Assembly: GCA_934098385.1 (NCBI GenBank)
Contig: CAKOOJ010000004.1
Coordinates: 22,619-86,618, forward strand
Length of the DNA stretch: 64,000 nt
Origin: an uncultured Bacilli bacterium
GTDB taxonomy: Bacteria > Bacillota_I > Bacilli_A > RF39 > UBA660
Direction: 5' to 3'
Shown here: in pieces, positions 8,814-16,780 of the stretch
How positions within the stretch are numbered: position 1 is the first letter of the stretch
Layout of the letters: each line of letters starts with the position of its first letter
Translations under genes and position numbers: made by a program
The notes under the pieces: generated by a model
The model's database searches: none
Told to the model about the DNA's origin: nothing
The model's input: the letters and a program-made list of their open reading frames with translations, nothing else

Positions 8814-9578
8814 ATGACAGAAATAAAAGAATTATTAAATAACTTAGGAATATCAAAAGTTAAACTAGCTAAGTACTTAGGTGTATCTAGACAAATGGTA
8901 TACAATTACTTAGAATTAGATAGTATAGATAAATGGCCAAAAGATAAAAGAATACTTTTATATAAATTATTAAATATTGATGATGGTTCTAATGAAACAA
9001 TTAGCAATATAAAAGTAAATACTGATTATATGGAAGATGTAGAAAACAAATTAAATTGTTCAAATAAACATCTTTTGGATTATATTGATACTAAAGGATT
9101 AGATAAAAAAACTGCAACTTTATTATCAGACTTTACATTCTTAATAAAAGAAAAATTAACAGAATCTAACAATGAAGAAAATTATTATGTTATTAAATAT
9201 TTATATAATTTATTACAGTCCATAGATAATGTTGAAGATTTTAAGTATTTATTAGGATATGTTAGTAAAGCAACTGGATTTACTAAACCAAATGAATTTG
9301 CATTTGACGAAGATAAACAATTTATGTTTGAAGGTATAATCCACTCTGCTTTCACTCTTTATAATAGTGGGGGAGCTTCAAAAAGTAAGGTAATTGTATC
9401 ACGTGATAGATTTATACAAGAAATTGAAGAAAGAAATGAGGAAAAATTATCTAGAACTCAACAATTAAACACAGTAAGAATTCAAGCATTAAGGGAACTT
9501 GGTTATAATGAAATAAATGCATCAAACGCTGCAGAAGTATTTGAAAAGATAGCTGAAATACAATCAAGAGGTGTATAA
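8814..9578 (+). CDS. helix-turn-helix protein with unassigned C-terminal domain
   Basis: 254-aa cytoplasmic protein. The first 60 residues form an XRE/Cro-like HTH ('ISKVKLAKYLGVSRQMVYNYLEL'). The rest is mostly helical and I do not recognise it; the end ('LSRTQQLNTVRIQALRELGYNEINASNAAEVFEKIAEIQSRG', here abridged) looks like a compact alpha-helical module. I start it at 8814, behind GAGAGTAGGG, because the upstream extension overlaps a consensus promoter. It is a single-gene unit and is probably a transcription regulator of unknown target. Confidence 0.6.
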   Translation: MTEIKELLNNLGISKVKLAKYLGVSRQMVYNYLELDSIDKWPKDKRILLYKLLNIDDGSNETISNIKVNTDYMEDVENKLNCSNKHLLDYIDTKGLDKKTATLLSDFTFLIKEKLTESNNEENYYVIKYLYNLLQSIDNVEDFKYLLGYVSKATGFTKPNEFAFDEDKQFMFEGIIHSAFTLYNSGGASKSKVIVSRDRFIQEIEERNEEKLSRTQQLNTVRIQALRELGYNEINASNAAEVFEKIAEIQSRGV

Positions 9579-9777
9579 TTAATTCTTTATCTAGAAAATT
9601 AGAATATATAGAACTTCATATAATATATATTATGTTAACTTCTATATTTTTGACAAAAAGATGATTGGTTGATAATCTTATAATATTAAAAAAAAATTTA
9701 TTGTTAATATAATATAAATTTATTAATGAATAATTAAAAACAATACTCTATTATAATATATTAAGTATTGTTTTTTT
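9579..9777. terminator. intergenic stretch with two hairpins, the second a bidirectional terminator
   Basis: A first imperfect hairpin (ATATAGAA ... TTCTATAT plus T-run, about 9608-9653) can end the HTH gene. The second, at 9736-9777, is a strong stem AAAACAATACT / AGTATTGTTTT with T on both strands, serving the convergent ZIP gene as well. Confidence 0.7.
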
Positions 9778-9781
9778 CTCT

Positions 9782-10537
9782 CTATGTAAATAATATACTA
9801 ATGAGAAAAAATATTATTCCTATCACAAATCCTATATAAATATATTTATTATTTTTATTTGAATATTTAATAGATTCTTTTAGAATATCATTTATTGCTA
9901 AACTAATCATAATACCTGCTACTAAAATGAATATTATATTAAGTATACTATCATTAACATATTTATATAAAAACAAATACGCAAATATTGCTCCTAATGG
10001 TTCAGATAAACCACTAATTAATGTAGTTCGAACCGCCCTACCAACTTTCTTAGTAGAGTAGTAGATTGGAACTCCAATACATATACCCTCTGGTATATTG
10101 TGTAATGTTATAGCAATTGCAACCTTTAATCCAATTTTTAAATCATTAGAACTGGTTAAAAAAGTAATTATACCTTCTGGTATATTGTGTAACATTAATA
10201 CAATTGCACTTATTATACCTAATTTATATAAACTACTCCCCTTCTCTTCTAACCTATTAATTATATTATTGGATATTTTAATTAAAATAACTCCTAAAAC
10301 AAATACTAGAATAGATAATAATAGTCCTATATATTTATGCTTTATAACTAGATAAAAAAATGAATGAGGTATTAAATCAAATATACTAATAAGTATCATA
10401 ACCATAGCACTAAAACTTAAACTTATACTTAAAAATCTATCTATATTTTTTACCCTTATAAATATAAATAAACATCCTATCATAGTAGATAATCCTGCTA
10501 AAGTACTAATTAAAAAAGCATAGTTAAAATTGTTCAT
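9782..10537 (-). CDS. ZIP family metal transporter (ZupT-like)
   Basis: Imports divalent metals such as zinc, iron or manganese. The 251-aa membrane protein has eight hydrophobic segments and the two ZIP metal-binding signatures: HNIPEG in the fourth helix ('VLMLHNIPEGIITF') and HNIPEG again in the fifth ('ITLHNIPEGICIGVP'), followed by 'SGLSEPLGA'. This is the ZupT/GufA branch. Exact metal cannot be told. It stands alone between terminators. Confidence 0.9.
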   Translation of the reverse strand: MNNFNYAFLISTLAGLSTMIGCLFIFIRVKNIDRFLSISLSFSAMVMILISIFDLIPHSFFYLVIKHKYIGLLLSILVFVLGVILIKISNNIINRLEEKGSSLYKLGIISAIVLMLHNIPEGIITFLTSSNDLKIGLKVAIAITLHNIPEGICIGVPIYYSTKKVGRAVRTTLISGLSEPLGAIFAYLFLYKYVNDSILNIIFILVAGIMISLAINDILKESIKYSNKNNKYIYIGFVIGIIFFLISILFT

Positions 10538-10583
10538 ATCATATCACAATTAATTATATGCTTTTTAATTAAGTTTTAATATA

Positions 10584-11252
10584 CTATATAATATGTTTAG
10601 ATTTAATATATAAATTATTATATATTTTTATATCACTTTTTGTTTCTATTTTAAACTTACATATTTCTTGTAATCTATTTATTTCATTATTAAATTCATT
10701 AATAAATGAATTAATATCATATACTTTATCCAAATTAAATTCGCGTAATTGAAGATATCTTATAATTCTATTTATAACAGCTTTTAAATTATACAAATAT
10801 GTATCCTTAGAATATAAACCATACTCATCAACATCTATAATATTTATTTCATTATTTTGTTCATTATACAATATATTAAAACCATGCAAATCAAATATTT
10901 TTATATTATTTTCGTCTAATATATGTAAATCTCTATCTAATTTTTTTAAAGAATAAATTAAATCTTTTATTAATATATTATCTTCTAATACATTAAACAT
11001 TTTACCTTCTTTAAAATCCATTTTATATCCATATAATTTATTATTTATATATAAATTATCAGTAGGGAAAGCAAAATAATTTGCTTTTATATTTTTAAAA
11101 TAATTAAATCTGTCTTGAATACTTGAAGACAAAATATTTCTAAAAACTTTTAATACTTCTAAATTATTTATTTTATATATTTTGGCGCCAGAACCAAAAT
11201 TATCGTCTATTCTTTGATATTTTTTTAATTCATTTTTACTATGTATATTCAT
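10584..11252 (-). CDS. protein-kinase-like fold protein (putative small-molecule or protein kinase)
   Basis: About 222 aa from the chosen start at 11252, which has AAAGGAG ahead of ATG; a longer in-frame start at 11342 lies upstream of that site and overlaps the promoter region of the divergent small gene. Kinase-fold landmarks are visible: a glycine loop 'FGSGAKIYKI', a possible ATP-binding Lys in 'EVLKVF', the catalytic-loop-like 'IFDLHGFNILY' (D-x-H-x-x-N order) and 'IIDVDEYG' in place of DFG. The catalytic-loop variants are unusual, so activity is uncertain. Substrate unknown. Confidence 0.55.
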   Translation of the reverse strand: MNIHSKNELKKYQRIDDNFGSGAKIYKINNLEVLKVFRNILSSSIQDRFNYFKNIKANYFAFPTDNLYINNKLYGYKMDFKEGKMFNVLEDNILIKDLIYSLKKLDRDLHILDENNIKIFDLHGFNILYNEQNNEINIIDVDEYGLYSKDTYLYNLKAVINRIIRYLQLREFNLDKVYDINSFINEFNNEINRLQEICKFKIETKSDIKIYNNLYIKSKHII

Positions 11253-11335
11253 AAAATCTCCTTTTCTAAAAAAGCCAATAATTACCATTATATATAATAA
11301 GACTAGTAACATAATAATATTGGGAGGTAAATATA

Positions 11336-11449
11336 ATGGCAAAAAATAATGCTAGAAATAAAGCTAGAGAAACTGAAAAATGTTCAAGTTGTAAAAACAA
11401 CGAAAGAGCAAGAAATAATGCTAGATGTTCTAAAAATAATTCTCGTTAA
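11336..11449 (+). CDS. 37-aa Asn/Arg/Lys-rich protein with a CxxC motif
   Basis: Tiny gene with an excellent ribosome site (GGGAGGTAAATATA ATG) and a -10-like TATAAT at about 11293-11298. The product is hydrophilic, almost wholly Ala/Arg/Asn/Lys/Ser with three cysteines (CSSC and a later C). It contains a short repeat, NNARNKAR and RARNNARC. No family recognised; small Asn/Arg/Cys-rich proteins of this sort occur in spore formers. It is followed by a strong terminator, which supports it being a real transcription unit. Confidence 0.6.
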   Translation: MAKNNARNKARETEKCSSCKNNERARNNARCSKNNSR

Positions 11450-11468
11450 TAAACTCTAGTTTAATCCT

Positions 11469-11507
11469 AAAGAACTGTTTATTTTATAATAGTTCTTTTA
11501 TTTTTTT
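11469..11507. terminator. terminator between the 37-aa gene and the metallophosphoesterase gene
   Basis: Stem AAAGAACT / AGTTCTTT with a long T-run on the + strand; overlaps the end of the convergent gene. Confidence 0.75.
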
Positions 11508-12481
11508 AATTTATATTGGTATTCTCCATTTAAGTTTAAGCTTTTATCACGATTTTCAGCACGAGCCACTTGGTTTATATGAGTTTCATTTACAATATAT
11601 ATCACATCGTTAATATATAATTGTTTAATATCAAATGCGTATATTAAATCATCATAAAATTTGAATGTAATTTCTAATGCTTGATTTTTTAAAGTAGAAT
11701 GGTTACTTAATGTTAAATTACTCAATGTAGGAACATTTATTATTGTAGAAGTTTTATCTAAGTTTTCCGAAACTTTAGCCATATGATAATGACCTTCAAT
11801 AATAATTTTATTATCTCTATATTTGCGTTTTTCTAACTTACTTAAGCGATGTCTAATAATTATTTCGTCTTCTTTAACTTTTATATTTCCTATTCCAAAT
11901 CCTAATGATATTAAATCATGTCTTTTATTTTCTAATACATTACCAATATCAATTCCATCATCAGTTAGCATATGATAATCATGGTTTCCAAATAATATAT
12001 AATTTAATATATTTTTATCATAAGGATAAACTTTTAACATATGTTCAATTTGTTTTAAATTGCTACTATTATATTTTTTTTGGTTATTTGAATATCTCAC
12101 ACAATGATTTACATCACCTGCATTAATTATTATATGAATATCATTTTTTATACAGTAATTATATATTCTGTTTAATACATCTAAATTTTCATAAATACTT
12201 GATAAATGTAAATCGGATATAACAATTGTTTTTAATTCATTAGCCTTTTTTGGTATAATTATACTATTTTTATAATTATAATTATCTTGATTATCTTTCT
12301 TTAAAAAATATTCAATTTCTCCATTACTATAAAATTTCTTATCAATATTAAATCCCTTATTCTTTATTTGATTTAATCTATAAAATAGCTGTTTGTTAGT
12401 TATTCCTACTACACTAGTTATTTCATTAGCACTATAATTTTGTTTTACAAGTTCTAATATTTTATTATTTATCTCTGACAT
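11498..12481 (-). CDS. metallophosphoesterase with N-terminal helix-turn-helix
   Basis: 327 aa, cytoplasmic. The N-terminal 60 residues look like an HTH ('NYSANEITSVVGITNKQLFYRLNQIKNKGF' pattern, here as two parts). The rest is a calcineurin-like phosphoesterase with all metal motifs: SDLH, NAGDVNH, GNHDYH and GHYHMA. Such enzymes hydrolyse phosphodiesters or phosphomonoesters, often nucleotides. The HTH-phosphoesterase pairing suggests either a DNA-targeted enzyme or a ligand-controlled regulator. AAAAGGGGAG lies before the ATG. Substrate unknown. Confidence 0.8.
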   Translation of the reverse strand: MSEINNKILELVKQNYSANEITSVVGITNKQLFYRLNQIKNKGFNIDKKFYSNGEIEYFLKKDNQDNYNYKNSIIIPKKANELKTIVISDLHLSSIYENLDVLNRIYNYCIKNDIHIIINAGDVNHCVRYSNNQKKYNSSNLKQIEHMLKVYPYDKNILNYILFGNHDYHMLTDDGIDIGNVLENKRHDLISLGFGIGNIKVKEDEIIIRHRLSKLEKRKYRDNKIIIEGHYHMAKVSENLDKTSTIINVPTLSNLTLSNHSTLKNQALEITFKFYDDLIYAFDIKQLYINDVIYIVNETHINQVARAENRDKSLNLNGEYQYKLKK

Positions 12482-12550
12482 TTAAAACTCCCCTTTTTTC
12501 AATGTTATATATACTATCACATTTCATAAAAAATATCAAATAAAAAGAGA

Positions 12551-13417
12551 TTAATTTCTAGGAAAGAATTCCATGTAATCACTTTTTAATTTTTGATTAG
12601 TTAAATGAGTATATATTTGGGTAGTACCAATACTTTCATGTCCCAAAAATTCTTGTATTATTCTTAAATCAGCACCATTTTCTAACATATGAGTTGCTAT
12701 GCTATGTCTTAATGTGTGTGGAGAAACATCTTTTTTTATACCAGTTTCTTGTGTTCTTTTCTTAATCATTTTAAAAACACCTTGTCTAGTCATTTTTTTA
12801 CCATGATTATTTAAGTAAACAAAATTATTTTGTTCTTTTTTTACTAATTTATATCGGTAATCTTTAACATAAATTTTTAAATATTTTATTGCTAGATCAT
12901 TTATAGGAACAATTCTTTCTTTACTACCTTTTCCCATTATTCTAACTGTACACTCATTTAAATCTATATTTTTAAATTCTAAATTTATAAGTTCACTTAT
13001 TCTAAGACCTGTAGCATATAATAGTTCTAATAATGATTTATTTCTAGCGCTAAAAGCATCTTTTATATCAATATCTAAAAGTTTATCTACCTCTTCTACT
13101 GTTAAATAAGTAGGTAAATGTTTAGAAAGTTTAGGACTATCTACCTTATCTATTGGATTAATATTTATTTTTCCTATTTTAATATAATAATTATAAAATG
13201 TTTTATAAGCGCTTAAATAATTGGATATACTACTTGATTCTAAATTTAATTTTGAAATAAAGTTTTCTATATCAGTGCTTCTTAATTTTAAAATATCTTT
13301 TTTTATATTATTATCTAAATGATTTAAAGCATTTGAATAAGTGTTTATAGTATTCTTAGAATAATTTAAATCCATTTCTAAATATAGTAAAAAATCATTT
13401 ATATATTCATCATTCAT
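12551..13417 (-). CDS. xerD: tyrosine recombinase XerC/XerD family
   Basis: Site-specific recombinase that resolves chromosome dimers at dif in its housekeeping form. It has 288 aa from an ATG at 13417 with AAAGTAG upstream; a longer reading frame exists but adds an atypical leader. There is an N-terminal SAM-like core-binding domain, then the catalytic set: Arg in 'TGLRISEL' (about 138), Lys in 'GKGSKER', HTLRH (about 234-238), 'LGHESI' and the nucleophile Tyr in 'IYTH' (about 269). Length and sequence fit housekeeping XerC/D rather than a phage integrase. It lies next to a toxin-antitoxin locus, which may be coincidence. Confidence 0.85.
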   Translation of the reverse strand: MNDEYINDFLLYLEMDLNYSKNTINTYSNALNHLDNNIKKDILKLRSTDIENFISKLNLESSSISNYLSAYKTFYNYYIKIGKININPIDKVDSPKLSKHLPTYLTVEEVDKLLDIDIKDAFSARNKSLLELLYATGLRISELINLEFKNIDLNECTVRIMGKGSKERIVPINDLAIKYLKIYVKDYRYKLVKKEQNNFVYLNNHGKKMTRQGVFKMIKKRTQETGIKKDVSPHTLRHSIATHMLENGADLRIIQEFLGHESIGTTQIYTHLTNQKLKSDYMEFFPRN

Positions 13418-13490
13418 AATATCATCTACTTTTCTTAGTACATTAAAATTATAACAAATCAAAATATTTAAAACAAGGATTAACTATCTT

Positions 13491-13523
13491 AAAAAAGAAA
13501 ACCTTATTTAGAAATAGGTTTTC
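13491..13523 (-). terminator. terminator ending repeat-RNA cassette B
   Basis: On the minus strand GAAAACCT-ATTTCTAAATA-AGGTTTTC followed by TTTTTT. It ends the second (orphan) pseudoknot-repeat cassette before xerD. Confidence 0.8.
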
Positions 13524-13526
13524 ATA

Positions 13527-13629
13527 CATTGACGACCGAGATCATTTATTGCTCGCACCACTCGGAAGCGATTAACATTTCACGACTAGGATCATTTATT
13601 GCTCGCACCACCTAGAAGCGAGAAACATT
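13527..13629 (-). ncRNA. second (orphan) type III antitoxin-like RNA, two pseudoknot repeats
   Basis: Two tandem units of 50 and 49 nt (13629-13580 and 13579-13531), each opening AATGTT. Each can form an H-type pseudoknot: (C)TCGC pairs with GCGA(G), and an interleaved second stem is CTAGG/CCTAG in unit 1 and CCGAG/CTCGG in unit 2. The compensatory changes between units keep both stems, which is direct evidence for selection on the fold. It has its own promoter and terminator but no toxin gene follows. It resembles the array upstream of the toxin yet differs in the second stem, so it may be a duplicated antitoxin, a decoy or an antitoxin for a lost toxin. Confidence 0.75.
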
Positions 13630-13644
13630 TATTAATGCAATATT

Positions 13645-13673
13645 AATATACAATACTTATTTATATTTGTCAA
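13645..13673 (-). promoter_or_regulatory. promoter of repeat-RNA cassette B
   Basis: Minus strand TTGACA, 17-base spacer, TATATT. About 40 bases spanning this promoter are identical to the promoter of cassette A at 14448-14476. Confidence 0.85.
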
Positions 13674-13781
13674 GTATTACACTCATTAATATTATATGCA
13701 ATTATGATTAATTTATGATCGAGAATATTTTCTGTTAATGTTTCAAATTATTTGAGACATTTTTCCTAATTATTGACAGAA
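13674..13781 (-). other. spacer between toxin gene and cassette B
   Basis: AT-rich. Holds one imperfect inverted repeat (13737-13760, stem TGT-TCAAAT / ATTTGA-ACA) just behind the toxin stop. It has no T-run on the toxin strand, so it is not a clear terminator. Part of the sequence upstream of the promoter resembles that upstream of cassette A. Confidence 0.5.
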
Positions 13782-14258
13782 TTAATTATTATTTTTAAGT
13801 TCATTAAGCATTTGTTCTTTTATTTTATCGATGTCAGTAAAAAATGGATTTATTCCACGTTTTTTTAATTTTAATAAATATTTAAAATTATGCAAAATTT
13901 CATTTTTAAGTGACGTGCCAACTTTTGCAGGTACACCATTATATAAATGAACGTGATCTATATATTTTTCTAGTGTAGGAAATGCATTTTGAAAAAGTAT
14001 AACTGATTCCTTTTCTAAAATCTTTCTTATAAAAATAGTATTACAAAATCCATATTTTTTAATTTTTTTATCAATGATTTTTTTATATTTTTCTATTTTA
14101 CTACTTAATGGTATGAACCATAATATGTCATTATCTTTAATTGTAAAGTAAGTAGGTCTTTTTTTTCCACGCTCATGATTAGTCATCAAGTTTTCATCAT
14201 TTACAATATCAAAAAATTCATCTTTAATATGATATAGATATCCAGTATGTATTTGCAC
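13782..14258 (-). CDS. type III toxin, ToxN/CptN-like endoribonuclease
   Basis: 158 aa from a GTG at 14258, nine bases behind GGGAG; an ATG start at 14288 is possible but has no ribosome site and abuts the upstream terminator. Sequence landmarks fit the CptN/ToxN group of RNA-inhibited ribonucleases: 'GYLYHIKDEFF' near the start, 'KRPTYFTIKDNDILWFIPLSSK' (abridged here to its core PLSSK), 'LFQNAFPTLEKYIDH' and 'FTDIDKIKEQML' at the end. These toxins cut mRNA and their own antitoxin precursor, and are held inactive by pseudoknot RNA repeats. The upstream array, the terminator between array and toxin, and the strand all match that organisation. Many type III loci act in phage abortive infection. 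Confidence 0.82.
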   Translation of the reverse strand: MQIHTGYLYHIKDEFFDIVNDENLMTNHERGKKRPTYFTIKDNDILWFIPLSSKIEKYKKIIDKKIKKYGFCNTIFIRKILEKESVILFQNAFPTLEKYIDHVHLYNGVPAKVGTSLKNEILHNFKYLLKLKKRGINPFFTDIDKIKEQMLNELKNNN

Positions 14259-14288
14259 TATTTTCATCTCCCGCGAAAATTTTATCAT

Positions 14289-14326
14289 AAAATAAAAGAA
14301 AACTCTACCAAAAAGATAAAGTTTTC
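14289..14326 (-). terminator. leaky terminator between antitoxin repeats and toxin gene
   Basis: Minus strand stem GAAAACTTTA / TAGAGTTTTC with a T-rich tail, ending next to the toxin reading frame. In type III systems a terminator here keeps antitoxin RNA in excess over toxin mRNA. Confidence 0.85.
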
Positions 14327-14334
14327 AAAAAATT

Positions 14335-14432
14335 TTCCTTCAGGATCATTTATTACTCGCACCACCTGTAAGCGAGAAACATTGACGTCCAGGATCATTT
14401 ATTACTCGCACCACCTGTAAGCGAGAAACATT
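14335..14432 (-). ncRNA. type III antitoxin RNA upstream of the toxin, two pseudoknot repeats
   Basis: Two tandem 49-nt units (14432-14384 and 14383-14335), identical over their first 43 nt. Each has stem CTCGC/GCGAG interleaved with stem CAGG/CCTG, that is H-type pseudoknot topology: first 5' arm, second 5' arm, first 3' arm, second 3' arm. A promoter lies upstream and a terminator plus toxin gene downstream on the same strand. The G+C content is far above the surrounding DNA, as expected for structured RNA. Unit size and copy number are close to what is known for CptI-type antitoxins. Confidence 0.85.
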
Positions 14433-14447
14433 TACTAATGCAATATT

Positions 14448-14476
14448 AATATACAATACTTATTTATATTTGTCAA
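14448..14476 (-). promoter_or_regulatory. promoter of the type III toxin-antitoxin operon
   Basis: Minus strand TTGACA (14476-14471), 17-base spacer, TATATT (14453-14448); transcription would begin just before the first repeat. Confidence 0.85.
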
Positions 14477-14588
14477 GTATACTTACTAATATTATATACA
14501 AAATTAAATATAATTTTACAATAAATTTTAATAAATAATGACTTTTAACAATAAAGTTGATAAAATAGTATATAGAAAGTGTGATAAT

Positions 14589-15788
14589 ATGGAATTACTT
14601 GCTAATAAAATTAGACCTAAAAAATTATGTGATGTTATAGGACAAGATCACTTAATTGGTGAAAATAAAATAATATATAATTTAATAAAAAATAAAAAAA
14701 TGTTTTCTTGTATATTTTATGGTAAACCAGGTATAGGAAAAACAACTCTTGCAAATGTTATAGTTAATGAATTAGGTGTTAATTATAGATTTTTAAATGC
14801 TACAACAAGTAAAATACAAGATTTTAATATTGTAATCGAAGAAGCAAAAATGAATGGAGAAATGGTAGTTATTATTGATGAAATTCATCGTATGAATAAA
14901 GATAAACAAGATATATTACTACCCTATTTAGAAACTGGTTTAATAATTTTAATTGGGTTAACTACATCTAATCCATATCATAAAATAAATCCCGCTATTA
15001 GAAGTAGATGTCAAATATTTGAACTTCACGAATTATCAAATACTGACATAATAAAAGGGTTGAAAAAAGCATGTAAAGATTTAGAAAACATTAAAATAGA
15101 TGATAATACATTAAATGTTATTGCAAATAATTCTGGAGGAGATTTTAGAGCAGCATTAAATAATTTGGAACTTGCATATTACGGTTCTAGTGATAAAACA
15201 ATTACAATAGATACTTTAAAAAATATAAATTCAAAGCCTATTATATTTGCTGATAAAAATGAAGATGGACATTATGATTTACTAAGTGCTTTTCAAAAAA
15301 GTATTCGTGGTAGTGATATTGATGCTTCTTTATATTATTTAGGAAGATTAATAGAAATTGGTGATCTTGATAGTATTTATAGAAGAATGAGTGTAATAGC
15401 TTATGAAGATATTGGACTTGCAAACCCAGGAATGGGACCTAAAGTAATGGCTGCAATAAGTGCAAGTGAATTAGTAGGACTTCCCGAAGCTAGAATACCT
15501 CTTTCAGTAGTAGTTAGTGAACTTGCTTTATCACCAAAAAGCAACAGCGCGTACATAGCACTTGATAATGCTTTAAATGATATAAGAAAAGGAAATACTG
15601 GTAATGTACCAAATCATATAAAAACTAATTCAAAAGATTATAAATATCCACACGATTACCCTAAATATTGGGTTAAGCAACAGTATCTACCAGATAATAT
15701 TAAGAATAGAAAATATTATAAACCAAGGATAAATAATTATGAAAATAATTTAAATAGAATAAATAATGAAATGAGGGATATAGAATGA
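14589..15788 (+). CDS. rarA: replication-associated recombination protein A (RarA/MgsA), AAA+ ATPase
   Basis: Clamp-loader-like AAA+ ATPase that acts at stalled replication forks. It has 399 aa from the ATG at 14589 (MELLANKIRP), which matches the family N-terminus. Walker A is GKPGIGKT at 45-52, Walker B IIDEIHR at about 96-102, sensor 1 'TTSNPY' and the arginine finger 'AIRSRCQIFEL'. The C-terminal part has 'AYEDIGLANP' and 'ARIPLS..VSELALSPKSN', both typical. Its last four bases overlap the start of gpsA. Confidence 0.93.
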   Translation: MELLANKIRPKKLCDVIGQDHLIGENKIIYNLIKNKKMFSCIFYGKPGIGKTTLANVIVNELGVNYRFLNATTSKIQDFNIVIEEAKMNGEMVVIIDEIHRMNKDKQDILLPYLETGLIILIGLTTSNPYHKINPAIRSRCQIFELHELSNTDIIKGLKKACKDLENIKIDDNTLNVIANNSGGDFRAALNNLELAYYGSSDKTITIDTLKNINSKPIIFADKNEDGHYDLLSAFQKSIRGSDIDASLYYLGRLIEIGDLDSIYRRMSVIAYEDIGLANPGMGPKVMAAISASELVGLPEARIPLSVVVSELALSPKSNSAYIALDNALNDIRKGNTGNVPNHIKTNSKDYKYPHDYPKYWVKQQYLPDNIKNRKYYKPRINNYENNLNRINNEMRDIE

Positions 15789-16762
15789 AAAAAATAGCAA
15801 TGATTGGAACAGGGGCATATGGTTTAGGAGTTAGTATATCACTACTTAAAAAAAATGAAAGCGTAAGTATGTGGGTAGAAAATGAAGATAAAGCAAAGTT
15901 TTTAAATAATAATAAAAAACATGCTAATATATTACCTAACATAGAAATACCAGCAAATATTACATTTAGTAATGATTTAGATGAAGTTATAAAAGGAACA
16001 AATATAGTATTTATAGCAGTTGCTGCAAAATATATAGATAATATTGCAAAAAAATTATCAAAACTTAATATAAAAAATAAACACTTTTGTATATTAAGTA
16101 AAGGTATAGAACAAAATACATGTGAATTTGTTACAGATGTATTTAAAAAGTATATAAAAACTAAAAATTTATCAGTTATATCTGGTCCATCATTTGCAAT
16201 AGATATGGCTCATAATGAACCTGTGGGTTTATCTATTGCAAGTAAAAACATTAAAACTATAAAAGAAATAAAAAAAGTTCTATCAAGTGATACAGTAAAA
16301 TTAAGAACATCAAATGATATAATTGGTGTAGAATTATGTGGAAGTATAAAAAATGTAATAGCTATTGCATCTGGTATATTAGAAGGATTAGGATATAATG
16401 AATCTACTAGAAGTTTTTTAATTACAGAATCACTTCATGACATAAAATCACTAATATATGGATTAGGTGGTAAAAAGAAAACAATACTTTCTTTTGCAGG
16501 AGTTGGTGATTTACTATTAACGGCAACTAGTACAAAATCAAGAAACTATACTTATGGAATACTTATAGGAAAAAAGAATTATATAATGGCTGATGATTAT
16601 TTAAATAATAATACAGTAGAAGGTTATTATACTATAAAATCTATTTACACTCTTATAAAAAGAAAAAAAATAGATATACCAATCATAAAATTAATATATG
16701 AAATAATAATAAATAAAAAAGAACCTGATACATTATCAGAATTCTTAATCAAGAAAGATTAA
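15785..16762 (+). CDS. gpsA: glycerol-3-phosphate dehydrogenase [NAD(P)+]
   Basis: Reduces dihydroxyacetone phosphate to sn-glycerol 3-phosphate for phospholipid synthesis. The 325 aa include the Rossmann loop GTGAYGLG (7-14), 'LSKGIEQ', 'SGPSFAIDM', the catalytic Lys in 'LCGSIKNVIAIASG' and 'GVGDLLLTATSTKSRNY', all hallmark segments. The ATG overlaps the rarA stop (ATGA), so the two are translationally coupled. A terminator follows. Confidence 0.95.
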   Translation: MKKIAMIGTGAYGLGVSISLLKKNESVSMWVENEDKAKFLNNNKKHANILPNIEIPANITFSNDLDEVIKGTNIVFIAVAAKYIDNIAKKLSKLNIKNKHFCILSKGIEQNTCEFVTDVFKKYIKTKNLSVISGPSFAIDMAHNEPVGLSIASKNIKTIKEIKKVLSSDTVKLRTSNDIIGVELCGSIKNVIAIASGILEGLGYNESTRSFLITESLHDIKSLIYGLGGKKKTILSFAGVGDLLLTATSTKSRNYTYGILIGKKNYIMADDYLNNNTVEGYYTIKSIYTLIKRKKIDIPIIKLIYEIIINKKEPDTLSEFLIKKD

Positions 16763-16780
16763 TTCTTTCTTATTTTTTTT
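16751..16780. terminator. terminator between gpsA and the M16 peptidase pair
   Basis: Stem AAGAAAGA / TTCTTTCTT followed by eight T; overlaps the gpsA stop. Confidence 0.8.

Noticed and set aside
13737..13760. Inverted repeat behind the toxin gene as its terminator
   Set aside because: On the toxin strand it is followed by AACAG rather than a T-run; on the other strand no gene needs it.
13527..14432. Repeats near 13.5 and 14.4 kb as CRISPR arrays
   Set aside because: Only two units per cluster with no unique spacers, units are directly abutting, no cas genes, and the units form interleaved stems with their own promoters and a type III toxin between them.
12551..14476. Xer recombinase plus toxin-antitoxin as an integrated mobile element
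   Set aside because: The recombinase looks like housekeeping XerC/D, and I see no attachment-site duplication or other phage or plasmid genes around it.
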